Notes: generated by a model from the letters alone, not told the origin. DNA of 64,000 bases from Oscheius dolichura (GCA_932521035.1 OW051495.1:3844001-3908000); one strand, 5' to 3'; counted from the stretch's first letter, positions 21,584 through 34,913 are shown. Made by a program: numbers and translations.

Positions 21584-24500
21584 ATGTCGAATTCCTTAGC
21601 GGATTCGGTTGAGATAGGGGTTTGGACCGATGGTGATGCGTCTGAAGCGGCCTTCCCCACATTGGAAGATGCCCTCAAAAATGTAAATGTCCAGCCAAAA
21701 TTATCGAATAGACGTTCAGGTGGAAAATTTCGACGACTCATTATCATTTTTGGAAGACTCCGAAGGGACATCATTCCTCGAGCCCACCCTATCGCCCCCT
21801 CCGGCCACAAATTTGGCTTATCCTCGGGATCCGGGTATCTCGATCGTCCGGCTAGGTGGCTTTCCCCTTTTCCCCGTTCAACAATCAGTCCAGACAGCCA
21901 GTCACATCAGCTGGCCTCGTTGGCTAACAAAAGTGGCAATCCGATGTGTGTTTGTTCATCCAAGGAATTGCTGGCAGTCGGAGGAAGTAAGGGCATGATC
22001 ATGCTCTTCAATACGGAGGTTTTTGCTTATTGGACCAGAGGAAGAGACCACTTTCAGGGCCGTCTGGAGTCTTTCTTCCCGGGAGAAGTTGAAGGTGGCT
22101 CCGTGGCCTGTGTCTCCTTCTCGGAGGATGGCCGCTTCCTCGCGGCCGGCTATGGCCGAGGCGTCGTGAAGATCTTCCGGTTGAAAAGACGGACTCTGGT
22201 CCATACCATAAAAGACGCCGTTCAGCCCGGAACGGGAGTTCTGCAAGTCTCTATTCACACTTTTCTTTCCCAAGAACAAATTTAGGTGGCCTTCTTGGAT
22301 TCTAACAACGATTTTCTTACATTGGATACGGCTGGGAATGTCTTCGAGGTTCGGCTGAAGACGGGTATTACACGGAAAGTGTACCACTCGGTCCGGTGCG
22401 TGTTCTCCGGCTGCAACGGCGAGGTCCTCCACGTCCGGGCCCTCCCCCACAAATTGATTGTCCTCCTTACCGTAACTAAAGTATTCCTTTCCATCTATAA
22501 AGGCCTAAAAATGACCATTCAGATTTTGATAGTGACAACCCACCGAGGCGGCTCTGTCCTGTGTGCCTTCCCCGTCGGCTCCCTCGACTCGTACCCACCC
22601 GTGTTCGACTACAACCTCGTGGTAATTGTCAATGTTTCTTTATTATATTTATTTAGATAGAAAAACGGAGAAAATACTTTCGAATCTGTATGGGAAGGAA
22701 TGAAAAGTTGAGTATTTTCGCCCTTTATCCGGACAAATTCGGCACGAAACAGAAAGTGGCCGCCCTGCTCAAAGTCATCCAACTGCCCTTCAAAACTGTC
22801 TCCGTCAATTGGACTGGCCCCAATGGTAGGGATATTTAATAAACAAACGAGAGACTCTCTCAGGACTGGTGGCCTTCGACGAGACCGGTCGATCTGTGTA
22901 CGTGAACCCGGAGAAGGGGACCTGCACCCGGGGGTGGGAACAGGACCTGCCGATCCTCTTCTCCACGTCGACCTACAAGGCCATCGAGACCGGGGGAAGC
23001 GTCTCGGCGGCCATGAACTCGCTGGCCGAGTTCGTCTGTTACCAGTCGGTCTCCCGGCTCGGCGACTCCCTCGACATCCTCACCCACGATGGGATCTACA
23101 ATGTCCGGACGAACAACGAACTGGACCAGCTGGCCCGGTACGAACAACGGTGAGAATTATTTCAAGGAAAGGAGAGAAAAGGCTTCAGAGGGGACAAGGT
23201 GTCGCCATGTCTCTTCCTCCTGGACCTCCTCAAGGACAGAATCAAGCCGGCCGTTTGCAGCCGGGAGAAACTTCTCTCCTTGATTTCTGGTATGTTTTTG
23301 GCCTTTCTCTGAACCCACCAATATTTCAGTAGCCCTTCAAAATCTCGTGGTAAAGATCACAGAAAACGAACAGGGCAACGAGTCGTCCGACCTACCGTCC
23401 TCTTTCAGGGTGGGCCATCCTCCCTCAGAAATAAATGAAGGTCATTTCAGAAGCAGATCCAGACCCTCCTCCATGTCAGCGTGGAAAGTGACCAATACGC
23501 GGTTCTGTACGACTTCGTCTGGCCCCGGTAGGGCCTCCACCGGGGCTCGACGCGAATTGTTTCAGATTTGAGGCGGATGCCGCTCTCCGTACGGCCTTCC
23601 TGGAGTCCCTGGACGAGTTTGTCCTCGACGGCCAGCTGGGCAATGCCCCTCCGACGATCGTCAGCTCGTACCTGTCCTACCTGGCCAACGAGGGCCACTT
23701 CTCCCAGCTGCAGTCGGCCATCTGCCGCTTCCCCATCAGTTCCATCGACCTCCACATGGTATGCCCCCTCCACCGGCCACCCATCCTCCCAGGTCATGAC
23801 CGTCTGCCGCCAGAACAACCTCTACGACGGGATCATCCACGTCATGAACAAGGCCCTCCTCGACTACATCGGCCCCCTGGAGGAGATGCTCGAGGCCGTC
23901 TCCCGGTTCGCCTCCCACGACGTGATCAGCGACTCCGAGATGGAACAGGGCAATCGTCTCCTCCTCTACATCCAGTGCTGCCTCGCCGGCCACGGCTACC
24001 CACTGGGGGAGCTGCCCGAAGAACTCCAACTCACCGTCCCCCTGGATGTGAGTCTTCCCTTCTTGGTGGCTACCATAATCCTCAGGTCTACCGTTGCATC
24101 TCCTCGATCCGGGGAAAGGACGGCAGTTCCTCCTCCGAAAAGTATCCCTACCTCAGGATCCTTCTCCTCTTTGATGCCCAGCAGGTAAGTCTTCCTATCC
24201 CTCCCAACTTGTTCAGTTTTTCCACGTGATATCGACCTGTGTCGATGCCCATTTGTTCACTTCTAGTGAGGGCCGACTCCAGCGGCTGATGGACATGGTG
24301 AGTCGTCGTCCTCCTCCTCCTCCAATCCCCCTCCAGCTCGGCGATATCTGCGACTCCATCGGCAGCATCGACGTTCTCCTACAGTATCTCGTGGTCGTCA
24401 TCAGGCTCGTGGATGATTCCAGGATCCTAGCCTCTGTCGATCTCCTCGAAAGGGTCGGTCCCCTCTTCCTCCCGTCCATATATCAATTCAGTGTATTTCC

Positions 24501-26247
24501 ACCCTCCTCCGCCACCCAACACTTCCCGAGATAGCAGAGAATACCATCCTCGATGCCTTGGATTCGGTCCCCCACCTGAACCGGGTCGTCATCCTTCGAC
24601 TGTCTCTTCACCCCTTCCGGTACTCCTGATTATCTTTCTCTTCAGTCTTCAGATTCCGAATCTGCCTTCACATTTATTTTTCCCAGCGGAAATTTGTTGA
24701 AATTCTCCGAGCAATCATGGGAAGTAATGAACAAACCAAACAAGTAGCATATCGGCCAATATTTCCCTACAATAGATTCAGATGATATTCCCAGCACTGA
24801 GGAAAATTCTGGAGGCGGATTTATCTCAAGAGGAAATGGGCCAGCTTTCCCTTTTCTTGAAATCTATTGTGAACGTGAGTTGTTGAGAACATCCCATAAA
24901 ATACGGAGAATTTGTAGGAAATAAGCCAGATTGACAACATTCAAACGGCACAGTTGATCCTTGATAATTTTCCCCATTTCCTTGCTGATCTCAACACGAA
25001 AGAGGAAAAAGAAAGACGGAAGGTCTTCCCCATAGTGAAAGCGGCGTTTGATATTCGGTTAGCTTGTTTTGAATGAAAAGACAGATCGTTTAGAAAGGAA
25101 CGACAGGAATTATTTTTGACAGGAGACGAAGATCTAGACGAACACTTATTTGGTATTCTATTCGAGGGGCTTGTTGAACATTCCAAATGGAAAGATGTGG
25201 ACCTCAGGGAGATGCTCGTCTATTGGCTGCCAATAGGATCTCGTAGTGACTTCTGCTTGAACGTTGCCATGCCAAACAAAATGTTTCTCACATCTGTATT
25301 TTTGTATCCGGCCTCCGAAGACCAACTTTTAGGTTCAACTGCTCAATGCCCGAGGGCTAACTTCCCGTTCTTTTGATCTAATTTTTGAAAAAATAACACG
25401 TTGCTCGGAGGAAGCAGAACTCGGTACATTCCACATTTCCATTTTACCCGAATTTCAGTAATATGGATCGATGAACTCCTCAACTTGGTCTCACGTTATT
25501 CCGTCGAAGCAAACGAGAACAACTGGCTAATACGGTCGTTTAGAGAAATTGTCAAGCGTTCTAGGAGCACATCAGATGGAGGTTGCAGATCCAGGGAAAT
25601 ATGACTTGCTTTTAGAGACGGATAGACGGCTCCTTCTGCTCATCCGTCGAATTATGTCAGGAGGAAGCCAACATGCACACGAATTGTTCACATGTCTTTT
25701 GGATTGTCATTCCTTCAGGCAAGGAGATCTGGCGTAAGTAGCAGTCGGCTGTAATATAAATGTTCATGGGCAGATCAACTGGTGCGGTTTTGACGCAGAT
25801 GTTGTCCAGTTGCAAATATGAACGACTTCTTCTAATTTCAATACTGAAAACTATGGTAAGGGCAACCATGGGAGAGCTGAAAGATGAGAACGGGCATTTA
25901 GGAATATGAAAATACAACGCTTATGCAACGTTACCAGAGGATAAGAACTCGACGGACGGCATCTTTAACAGTACCCCAATGCTACATCTGTAATTCCGCG
26001 ATGGCTAAAGCGTCTTATAGCTACCCGTGAGTTATAATCGGCACCTCCAGCAAAAACATTCAGGTGTGGTCACATCATTCACTTCGAATGTTGCGAAAAT
26101 ACAAACGACGGTGCGCGAAGATGTAGTTGTACAAATACCAATTACCGGTCTAGCGCGGACAAAGCTAACTTACTCCGCCACCCCCAGAATAGTCAAAAAC
26201 GAAATATATTTACTAGATGGAACGAAGAATTACGGCTTGTACCTTAA
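21584..26247 (+). CDS. VPS8: VPS8, CORVET tethering complex subunit with beta-propeller and C-terminal RING
   Basis: CORVET tethers early endosomes through Rab5. The N-terminal part holds WD-type blades (LAVGGSKGMIMLFNTE, FLAAGYGRGVVKIFRLKR then QPGTGVLQ and LTLDTAGNVFEVRLKTGI). The middle matches the helical solenoid: DGIIHVMNKALLDYIGPLEE, EMEQGNRLLLYIQCCLAGHG, YPLGELPEELQ and KYPYLRILLLFDAQQ are close to human VPS8. The end is a zinc RING-like module (CYICNSAMAKASYSYPCGH then IIHFECCENTNDGARRC). The stop is at 26245-26247 with AATAAA at 26287. About 25 introns, nearly all 25-50 nt; one at 25552-25576 appears to be 25 nt. Composition is GC-rich to about 24.66 kb and AT-rich after it. About 1,200 residues, somewhat shorter than the vertebrate protein. 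Confidence 0.93.
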
Positions 26248-26286
26248 CCTTTCCTGCTCAATATATTACGGTTATTCGTCTGTGAT

Positions 26287-26292
26287 AATAAA
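26287..26292 (+). terminator. Poly(A) signal of VPS8
   Basis: AATAAA 40 nt after the VPS8 stop, and 69 nt before the RPL34 stop on the other strand. Confidence 0.6.
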
Positions 26293-26360
26293 TAAGGCAT
26301 TCCTAACAATCTTTTTTTGGTATGGAACAACCATTTATTTGAAACAATAACAACGAGAAC

Positions 26361-26857
26361 TTAGCTCTCGGGGGCAGCTCCCTTCCTGGAACGCATGACC
26401 TTGGTGACAATCTTCTGTTCCTCAATAAGGAAGGCACGAGTAATTCTCTCTTTGACAGCGTTAGCAGATAGACATCCTCCGTAGGCGCGAGAGACTGTAC
26501 GCTGATTCTTCGACAGGCGGGAGAGTTCACGAGGGCGAGCAGGCGTAATCTGAAGAAAACTAGATATAAAACAAAGATGAGAAGAAATATTGTAGTTTTC
26601 AGAATGAAAAGACAGCTAGGGTTCGAGCTAGTCTTCCTGATACATATTTTACTGGAAGTTTTCCAATGTAAAAATAAAATTAACAAAGTAGAACTGACTC
26701 CGTGAAGCTTTACACCAGTATCCTTGCACTTGGGGATAGATCCACGTTTCTTGATGTACTGAAGAACAAGACGACCTCCTGGTGTCTTGACAATTTTTGT
26801 CCTATTTGACTTGGTATTATACGACAATCGTCGCCTGTAGGTAACCCTCTGAGACAT
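26361..26857 (-). CDS. RPL34: 60S ribosomal protein L34 (eL34)
   Basis: Large-subunit ribosomal protein. Exon 1 (start 26857) reads [20 protein letters not shown] and ends [15 protein letters not shown]. Exon 2 reads [20 protein letters not shown] then [37 protein letters not shown], with stop TAA at 26361. The two zinc-binding Cys pairs of most animal L34 proteins are reduced to single cysteines here (PKCKDTG and GGCLSANAV), so the zinc site seems lost. The intron of about 130 nt is long for this genome; introns in ribosomal protein genes often host small RNAs, but no box motif could be assigned. Convergent with VPS8. Confidence 0.97.
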
Positions 26858-27506
26858 TTTACCTGTAAAATATACGTTTCAAAACGTCTAAACAGAAAAC
26901 AACAAATCCAAGAGGTCAGAATACCTGCGTAACGGTTATTTCGGTTCTGTACCCATGCAAATCAATAACAATGCGCTTTTTTACTGCTAGAGAAATCAAG
27001 AAACCGGCAAAATACCGTCAAAATGATAAAAATTGGTTGAAAGAAGTTTAGGGCAGGAACAAGGAGTGGAAAATTTGGAACGGTGGCCGAATATTTCGTG
27101 GCAAGACTCGGCACCGCGCGAAATTCAAAAAATGGTCTGAAAGTTATCTTGGTCGGTTCGTTCTCTGCTTGAGCAAGATGGCTTTTCTGGTGAAAAAAAT
27201 GGCATGGTTAGTGTACCCCTTCTTCTATCAAGAGTGTGTTCCTCCTCATAAAATACTCCTGTCGGCTATTCAAATGCCATAAAGAACTTTTTCGTCAAAA
27301 ACTTGTTTGTTATAAATAGAAATTTATTTTATTAAAAACAGGCAAGCAATAAATTATGAAAAACAAGAAAATAAGTGAAAGGATATAGACTAACACAGAA
27401 AACGTCCCGTAACCCAAATCCGAATAAAGCTAAACGCGAAGGAATGCTAAATACAACTGAACACGTTTTGGTGTAAAATGCGCATAAAAATACAAATCTA
27501 CAATCA
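26858..27506. other. Interval between GALNT and RPL34
   Basis: About 650 bp, AT-rich. It holds the RPL34 promoter on the right side of that gene and the GALNT 3' UTR (TTTATT at 27323, a minus-strand AATAAA). A 34-codon plus-strand frame starting at 27178 (MAFLVKKMAWLV) was seen; it is too short and unlike any family to call. Confidence 0.4.
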
Positions 27507-30009
27507 CTATTCAAATTCGTTCGGCTCAGCAAATTGCCGTTGCACAAGAAGATCTTTGTTGACGTTTTGCCACTCCCACTGTTGTGTGGCCTTGTTAGGA
27601 TCACATTTTTCCATGAAAACAAACTCAGATCCATCCGCATTGCCACTGAGGCATTGGCTGGAAACCTAAAAAAGTAATTCTGCAAAGCATAAATGAAAGA
27701 TATACCGGGTGGAAGAGTTGTTTTTTATCCGGAAAATATTTGAAAAGTTGATTTCCTTTCATACTATGGCAATCAAAGAGAACAACTGGCGCTTTATCAA
27801 CCGAGGAAGAGGCATCAAAGCAAATCGACCTTCCTTTCGGGCGGATATCATGCCATCTTGTCAAACGAACATCCTTTAAAATATCGTATACTGGACACTT
27901 TTACTGTACCTGCTCTCCACCACTACCAGTATCGTCACTAATACATTTTCTCAAGCCAAATCGTTGATTGGACTGCTTAAATTGTGTATCGATACATAAA
28001 TTTGACGCTTTATGTCGGAGTTCGCCTAAATCCATTATTCTGTCCATCAAGCATGAAAAAATATACCATTTGTTGAAGGCTCTGGCTCAACAGCAGGATA
28101 GTATTTATCTTGATCAAAAGCAACTTCTTTCATGAACCAATCGAAGGATTTGCATTTCAGTTTTTCTCTCACAGCCAGTTGCCTGCTGAGATCACCCGTA
28201 TCAACCTTGCCCACGCCGGATCTTTTCTTGTACAAATGATGCTTGTATTCATCCATCCATACCTTTTATAAACAGTAATAAAGTTAAAAGATAACAGACC
28301 TCGGCAACTCTTCTGTAATTCCTGCTGATGAAATCACCTACTCCTGCATTTTTGAAAGGCATATATTTACAACGATAAATGTGGCCTACGCGAGAACATG
28401 GAGCATCAACCATTCGCCCATGACACTGCCATACCTGCACGAATAACAGTATTAAATACATTATGCCCAACCTTGAAGCTTAGCTCGTATTGTTCACCTC
28501 CCCAAATATCCAAGCCTTCGTCATACCCTCCAAGTTCCCAAAACCATTTTGCCGAGATGGCAAAGTAACCTAAATAACAATAGCAGACGCTTTTGTAATT
28601 CACTTACCCCCGGCCATTACAGGACTCGGGAAAGGCTTCGTAGGATGTTGCCTGTCCTTTTTTGTTAGTGGTAAACGTTTATAGTTGAACGACCAATCGA
28701 ACGACCCTGGAGCCTTCATAAAGTGGAGTCGAATTTTCCTTACCTCTAGCACCTTCATCTTGTGGACGAATTTCATAAGTATCGCAGTCGATCACATCCA
28801 CGAAAGGACACACAACAGTTCTGCAATTCAGTATATTTTAGGCAAGAAAGACTACCGATAATCTTCAACTATAGGATCTAACAGTGGTGGCAGCCAATTG
28901 TAATTAGCCTCAGAGTGAGCATCGAGAAAAATGAGCACTTCGCCTGTTGCAACTTCTGCACCCTGCTGTCGGGCCCGGATTAACCCTTCCCTTTTGCTAA
29001 AATATAATGAAAACTCAAAACAAAAAATTGATCTCACCTTGTTCTCACTATTTTCACAACGTTGTGGAGTTTTTCTTTTTTCAGAAAATCTTCCAACGGC
29101 TTCCGCAAAGCTGGCTTCTCACTGAAATCGTCAACAAGAATTATCTGAAACGAACGTTGTTTCGCTTATAAAACGGAACCTCTTTAATTAGTTCTTTAGG
29201 AGAACGATTTAAAATGGAATACACAGATCTAAGAAGTGTAGAATTATGCTGAAACAAATTATTCAGCTTATAATTACAAACAAGGCTATACCTCTTCATG
29301 AAAGGGAAAAATAACTGAGACCGTGGGCAACTTGGAAGAATACGTCATTTTTTTGCACTGTGGATGCCGAATGTCTTTCATAGACCTATCTAATGCAATC
29401 ATATCGGAAATATAAGCATTGTAACCATTAGCTTGATATAAGGCTAACTGAAAGTTAAATTAAATTAGAAAAAGTACTGAAGTATGTATTTTAAAACTAA
29501 TCTAACAAAACACTTACGGCTTCTCTGGCAACGTTCGAATCATTCGATAATTTTACAGGTAAACCTTGCTCTCCTGGGCCTTTCCTTTGTTTATCTATTT
29601 CATATTCCGTTATATTCTCCCAATTCTGTAAACTTGAAATAAACCAAACTCCAGAATTACTATTTTAGTGGCTTCTTCTCGATATTTTAGAAAGGGATCC
29701 CCCGGTGTATCCCCTACTTTTTTAGCAGCTATGGCTTCGTAATCTGGAGGATCTGGAGAAAATCGTGATAAGGTTTACAGACATAAAGTACATACCTCGG
29801 CGATTTTTGGGTACATGAGGTCCTCCCGGAAATCTACCAACGAGACCTTCATGCTCTACTGTTCTCGATGAGCCGGTCGATACAAGTGAATAAACTATAT
29901 ACAGAGCTCCTAGGAATAAGGCGTACTGGCCGAGGCTGATAAATTTCCGGCTAACGTAGCGATTCAAACCCATAGCTGCTGAAAATGATAGCTGTGCGTA
30001 CACCGCCAT
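27507..30009 (-). CDS. GALNT: Polypeptide N-acetylgalactosaminyltransferase (GALNT family)
   Basis: Golgi type II membrane enzyme that starts mucin-type O-glycans by adding GalNAc to Ser/Thr. A short cytosolic N-terminus is followed by a membrane anchor ([16 protein letters not shown]). The GT27 catalytic domain shows [20 protein letters not shown] with the metal-binding DAH, then [17 protein letters not shown] and the second half ([51 protein letters not shown]). The ricin-type lectin domain reads [18 protein letters not shown] then [16 protein letters not shown] and [14 protein letters not shown], ending [11 protein letters not shown], stop at 27507-27509. The ELSFKVWQCGG-type motif is VWQCHG here. 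About 570-600 residues. The paralogue subgroup was not settled. AT-rich block. Confidence 0.95.
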
Positions 30010-30155
30010 AGCCCCGCTTCAATACGTGGCAGACAACATTGCACGAGTGCAGACCTCTAAAAAGTAGAGGCTATTTTGAACTACGATTCCATGGAGATAT
30101 GAAACACAGGATATTGACAAATTTATGGATGTGCCATAACAACAAGAAATAACAT

Positions 30156-31006
30156 TTAAGCCTTGTATCCACGAGAAGCACGGCGACCACGAGCGCGTTC
30201 GAACTTTCTTCCCTTGGATCGCACATAAGGCTTGGTGTGACTGTGGGGAACTCCTGGAGCAAGACCGAAGTGCTTCTCAGCTTCGCGAGCCTTTCTTGGT
30301 CCCTAAACATCAGGATTATGATCAATTTTAAATAAGTAAGATTTCTCAAGCTAGTTTAGTTATTTCAGACTTTCCTTTCAAAAAAAAATTAGAGGTACAA
30401 ACTGTTTTTAACACATTATAAAAATAACGTCTGCAAGAAATATGTAAGACGGCTCAATTAGGTAGATAACACCGTAAAAGTAATGAAAAAGGTCAAGACG
30501 AACCTGCACAAGAAGTGTGTTTTCTCCACGGGGAGCGCGAACAGCCAATTGATCCAAGGTAATAATTTCTCCTCCGGCTTTCAAGATTCTGGCACGGGCA
30601 GATTCCGTAACTTTCAATGCAGCCAACTAAAATAATATGTGAAACAAAGGATAGCGTTCAACATACGGTGATCTTGGGGACCTCGTACAGGCGAGCATCA
30701 TCGGTGACGGTTCCGAGAGTGACAACAATTTTACCGGCGTTTCCCTTCTTTTTCAAGAGTCGAGCAATACGAGCCAGAGAAAGAGGAGGACGGAATCTGC
30801 GGGACATAAACAAACGCTTCAAGACGATATGGTTAAATTTCTCGCCGGTTCTACGAGCCAAATATTTGTAAATCTAAAGGTTTTACATAAACCAAAGGCA
30901 AGAAAAATGCAGTTACCTTTGCAAGAATTCGGACATAGGGATCCTCACTGCGAGGGGCAGTGCGCCTAACCTTACGGTCATGCTTGTGGTTGATATCGAT
31001 TCCCAT
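30156..31006 (-). CDS. RPL18: 60S ribosomal protein L18 (eL18)
   Basis: Large-subunit ribosomal protein. It starts [20 protein letters not shown], then [57 protein letters not shown] and [20 protein letters not shown]. It continues with [18 protein letters not shown] and ends [10 protein letters not shown] at TAA 30156-30158. Introns of 43 nt and about 30-40 nt separate the first exons; the intron after LLVQ is long (about 200 nt). Normal length near 185 residues. The start at 31006 faces NUP54 across 323 bp. Confidence 0.97.
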
Positions 31007-31329
31007 GACGACTGATACACAAGCCTGAGTTAAACCCTAAGAAATTCGCTTATTCGAAGATGAGAAAATGGCAAAGGTGAACGTAAAAGGCTCAAAAACA
31101 TGGCATATTTAGTTGGAAAAATGTAGGAAAGGAAACTCGTCCCCGTCGTCTCTTCTCTGTAGTCGGCGCGGGACCGGCCTGCCAATCAGTCCTTTAGCCG
31201 CGCCAATTTCTTTTTCAAAAATCACAAGTTTCAATTTCTTCGTCTTCTCGCTTTCTTTTCTTTTTCGTTTCTCTGCACTTCTTTACCCTTTTATGGCCAA
31301 AGTGAACTAACCTCTTCCTTTTCAGAAAA
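31007..31329. promoter_or_regulatory. Divergent promoter region RPL18/NUP54
   Basis: 323 bp between outward-facing genes. Pyrimidine-rich tracts on both strands near 31130-31320 resemble TOP-like leaders but are not assignable. The plus-strand edge ends with TTTTCAG at 31319-31325, four bases before the NUP54 ATG. Confidence 0.5.
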
Positions 31330-33492
31330 ATGAGTTTGTTCGGTGGGAAACCGTCTACTTCATTTAGCTTCGGTTCCACTGCACCTGGCCAAAAGTAATT
31401 TTAAATGTGTTCGAAAATAATCAACAAGTTTCTAGTACGACACCATCTAAGCCATTATTTGGAGCCGCCACGCAACAGCCTACTAGTACAAATCTCTTCA
31501 GTAACACCGCCACCACAGGTTCTGGTTCTCTTTTTGGTGCAAGTACGACACCCAGTAGCGGGGGTCTGTTCACTAGTAAACCTACCACTACCAGTACAAC
31601 ATCAGGTCAGTACCTAAGAAATGTTTTAAAAAAATTTAATTTTTAAGGTGGCTTATTTACAAACACTACTACTACGCCGTCTAATAATTTATTTGGAAAC
31701 ACAACAACGACAGCGAGCACCGGGGGACTTTTTAGTACGCCAGCAACAAATACTGGCACCAATTTATTCGGAAATAAACGTATTTTTCAATTAAAAATAC
31801 CATACTCCTTCTTTACAGCTGCTGTCGGCGGATTTGGGTCTTCCACTACGGGCGGTGGCTTATTTGGTTCAAAGCCTGCAGGAGGCGGATTATTCGGGTC
31901 AACTGCTACAGCACAGCAGCCTCAAACGCGTCAAAAAGAAACCCTCAGTACTATACTTCTTGTAAGTTAGCGGAGTGATCTGTTGAAAAGTTTTAGAACG
32001 CCGATGCACTTGTTCGATCATTGACATGCCCTGAACTCTACGGGGACGATCGTGACCAGATAGTTGCCAAATTGAATCAGGTATTTTCCTCAATATCTGT
32101 TGTAAGATTCTACAGATTGCTGCCGCTTTGGGCGTCGGAAGCGGATTTTATAAGGATGGACAGTCAATTATGTATTTGGCAGATGGACCTTTCCATCGTT
32201 TTAAAGTCAGTATCAACACTTTATTTTCTCGATGTTTTTGTTTAGTCGGTGGGATACAATATGATATCGGAGTTCACAGAATCTGATGGGGTTGTTTCGT
32301 TAATTTTGAAGGCGCCTGTTACAGAGTAAGTCATAAATAAACGTCAATTAATTATGTAGGCTAATGACAAGCGCCCAAAAACAGGCAGTAATTGATAAGC
32401 TATTTCAAGTAATTGGAGGTGGACCTAACTATCCTGTGAAAATAAAGAGTATCAAAGAATTTCCCGACAATCAAACCGAGGTATTTTTCTAGCAATGAAG
32501 AATCATTTCCTAGGTGAACATTTTTGTTGTAAACAAAGCTTCCGGCACTCCTGCACCTAGCAGTTCATTGGCTAGTTTATTAACAGAACCTGCCAAAAAA
32601 ACACAACTGGAGCAGCAGCTAAAAGTGGATAGAGTCATTGCTCGCTTTGCAATGGATAAATATCAAAAGGAGCGTTTTATAAAAGATCCACCGGTCGGTA
32701 TGTTGTTTTCAATATTGGAACACGGTGGATAAGTCAGGTTTTGACAACGGTCTCTGGCAGCAAGCATGCCGAGAAAATCCAGATCCTGAACGCCTACTTC
32801 CTTTCCCCATAAGAGGATTTGAACAATTGCTTACTAGGCAGAAAACACAAAATACCGAGGTTTAATAGCATATTTATCTAATTTAACCAATATTCTTCAG
32901 ACGGAAATTGCAAAGCGTGTTATTGATAATTTAATGGCGCGACTACGTGCTTTAGAGTCGCAAGGAGAAATAGCCTCAGTGAAAGTAGCCCAGCAGAGGG
33001 TTACCCAAAAACAACTTGCTCATCGACTGCTCCGGTATCTCCATTTCTTAAAATTGCAGTAACCGTATCATATAGGATTTTGTGTATGCAATTAATACAG
33101 CAAAGATTCGGACACCCAATAGATTCGACCGAAGAAAATATTAAAGCTGCGTTGGAGTCTTTGAGCGCCAGACTAAATGGCCCCCTACAAATCAAGGTAA
33201 ATTTTGTTTTTTTCTAAATTCATGTTTTATTTCAAGGAGCGAATAGCCGAACTATCTACCGTTGTTCAAGACGATGACGGTGAACTTAAAAGCAAAATTG
33301 GTGGTGAAAATCAAATAAACCTTTCCGAATCGGATGTTCAACAATTGCAAAAGTATTATTCTCTCTTAAAATTATTCTACACTTTTCAAATTTAGATATT
33401 TAATGCGCTGTCAAGATGGTCTCGAAAGTCTGTCTAATATTGTTAGAGATAACCTTTCACAACTTCAACGCATATCATGTTCTATGGAATAA
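31330..33492 (+). CDS. NUP54: Nucleoporin 54 (FG-repeat nucleoporin of the central channel)
   Basis: Channel nucleoporin that forms the Nup62-58-54 complex. The N-terminal third is a low-complexity FG domain with GLFG/LFG-type repeats ([17 protein letters not shown] and [15 protein letters not shown]), rich in Thr, Ser and Gly. The C-terminal part is the conserved alpha/beta and coiled-coil region: [69 protein letters not shown] and [20 protein letters not shown], ending CSME at 33490-33492. About ten short introns. Start 31330 lies four bases behind the acceptor CCTTTTCAG. Roughly 500 residues, as expected. Confidence 0.96.
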
Positions 33493-33630
33493 CTACAGCT
33501 ATTAAAATGAACCGCGTAAACATTTATATATAGTAAATGTTTCGTGAATTATGTGTTTTTTTCCTAATCTTTTTGGACTTTCCTACTTCTATATTTTTTT
33601 AAAATCATTTTTATACAGTAAGTGGCGTAG

Positions 33631-34788
33631 ATGGATAAAAGAGCACGATCCGAAGCTCTACGCTTGGAGAGTTTAAAGAGGAAAAAAGAAGAACGGAAGA
33701 AATTAAATGCTCTAATTACGTCCGATTTAAACAATCACTCGACTTCAAAAAAAATTACTTTTACATATTCGGATGATGAAGATAGCGACAAAGCTACACA
33801 GGTATTTATTTTCAGTTTTGCCTTATAATGTTAAGTCGTTAAACTTACTCACTTTTTAGAAACCTACTAAGTGGAAAAGATTCGATGATGCTGCGGATTT
33901 TACTGACGACATCAGTAACGATAGTTCGATCCCCACAGGGCATATGAAAAGAAAAGGTTAGTCTGTTATTTGTTTTCCAAGTTTGTTGTGTAGCTAGGAA
34001 ATCACATGAAATCAACTTTAACGATGCACGCTTCAAAATAGACGATAAATACGCTTGGGGTGACAATGATGAGTCTTCAGATACTAAGGTTTGTAATCTT
34101 CCGTGTTTTCAAATGATTTTTTTAAGGAATCACCACAATTGAATTTAGACAACAAAAACAAACCTAAAGTTGTCGATAGAAATTTCTTCGAGATTGATAG
34201 AAGTTTTGCTGATGAGGTAAAATAATTTTTCAGTGTTCATTCTACTTTTTTCAAGCTCAGATCAAAGTCTTCTAATGAAGCAAATACTGCAAACTTCTCT
34301 TTTCTGGCAATGATGGGGAGAAAACAGGAAAATGCTTCAAAGCCATTATTTACTGAAGATCCCATTGCTGTACAACCGTCAGATAAAGTAATTTTGCTGA
34401 AAATTGATTAATGTGTTGTGTTTATAGAAGGGTTCACGTACATTTGAAAAACAAACCGGGGACGGTTCAAAATATGAAAACAACGACACTCCTTTAACAC
34501 GATTACAGAAAAAGTCCCAATTTAACTTCTTCTTAACAGCAGAAGAACCTCACGTGAAAAGTGTTGTTGCGAACTTTCGCCTGACCCAATCAATAGAGAA
34601 GACTGTTGGATTATGGTCAAATTATCGTGATTCCATAATGAAGGTTAGTTGCTGTGCAGACTTTATTGTTTCATATTTAGATATATCGTCACCAACGGAA
34701 AAATGCCCGGAAACAATTACGCGGAGAAGAAAATCGTAAACAAGAAAAATATCCATTCCAACCCTTCAAACGAAGGCAGAACGCGTAA
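33631..34788 (+). CDS. Basic, NOL8-like C-terminal domain protein (tentative)
   Basis: Exons join into a strongly charged protein of about 290 residues. It begins MDKRARSEALRLESLKRKKE, continues through acidic linkers (FTYSDDEDSDK, GDNDESSDTK) and a conserved-looking core (NFFEIDRSFADE, FSFLAMMGRKQEN). The last part is SQFNFFLTAEEPHVKSVVAN followed by a tryptophan/basic segment (GLWSNYRDSIMK, IYRHQRKNARKQL) and stop at 34786. The final block (hydrophobic FFxx patch, then W and R/K-rich helix) resembles the C-terminus of the nucleolar protein NOL8, but no RNA-recognition motif is present at the start. Probably nuclear. Introns 37-50 nt. The assignment rests on pattern memory only. Confidence 0.55.
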
Positions 34789-34913
34789 CAAAACAAAGAT
34801 TGTTTTGAATAATAGTTATTGTTTAAAAAAAAATTCGAAACAACATTCTTTATTCAACTAATTTGTCGGGCAACGCTTATTTTTTTCAAAACATTCTCGA
34901 TAACATACTCCAG

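Noticed and set aside
25549-25580. Apparent frameshift in VPS8 near the end of its solenoid
   Set aside because: A 25 nt GT-AG intron restores the frame in phase 0 on both sides, so a break is not needed.
27178-27282. 34-codon plus-strand frame starting MAFLVKKMAWLV
   Set aside because: Too short, no downstream exon before the convergent GALNT end, and no family resemblance.
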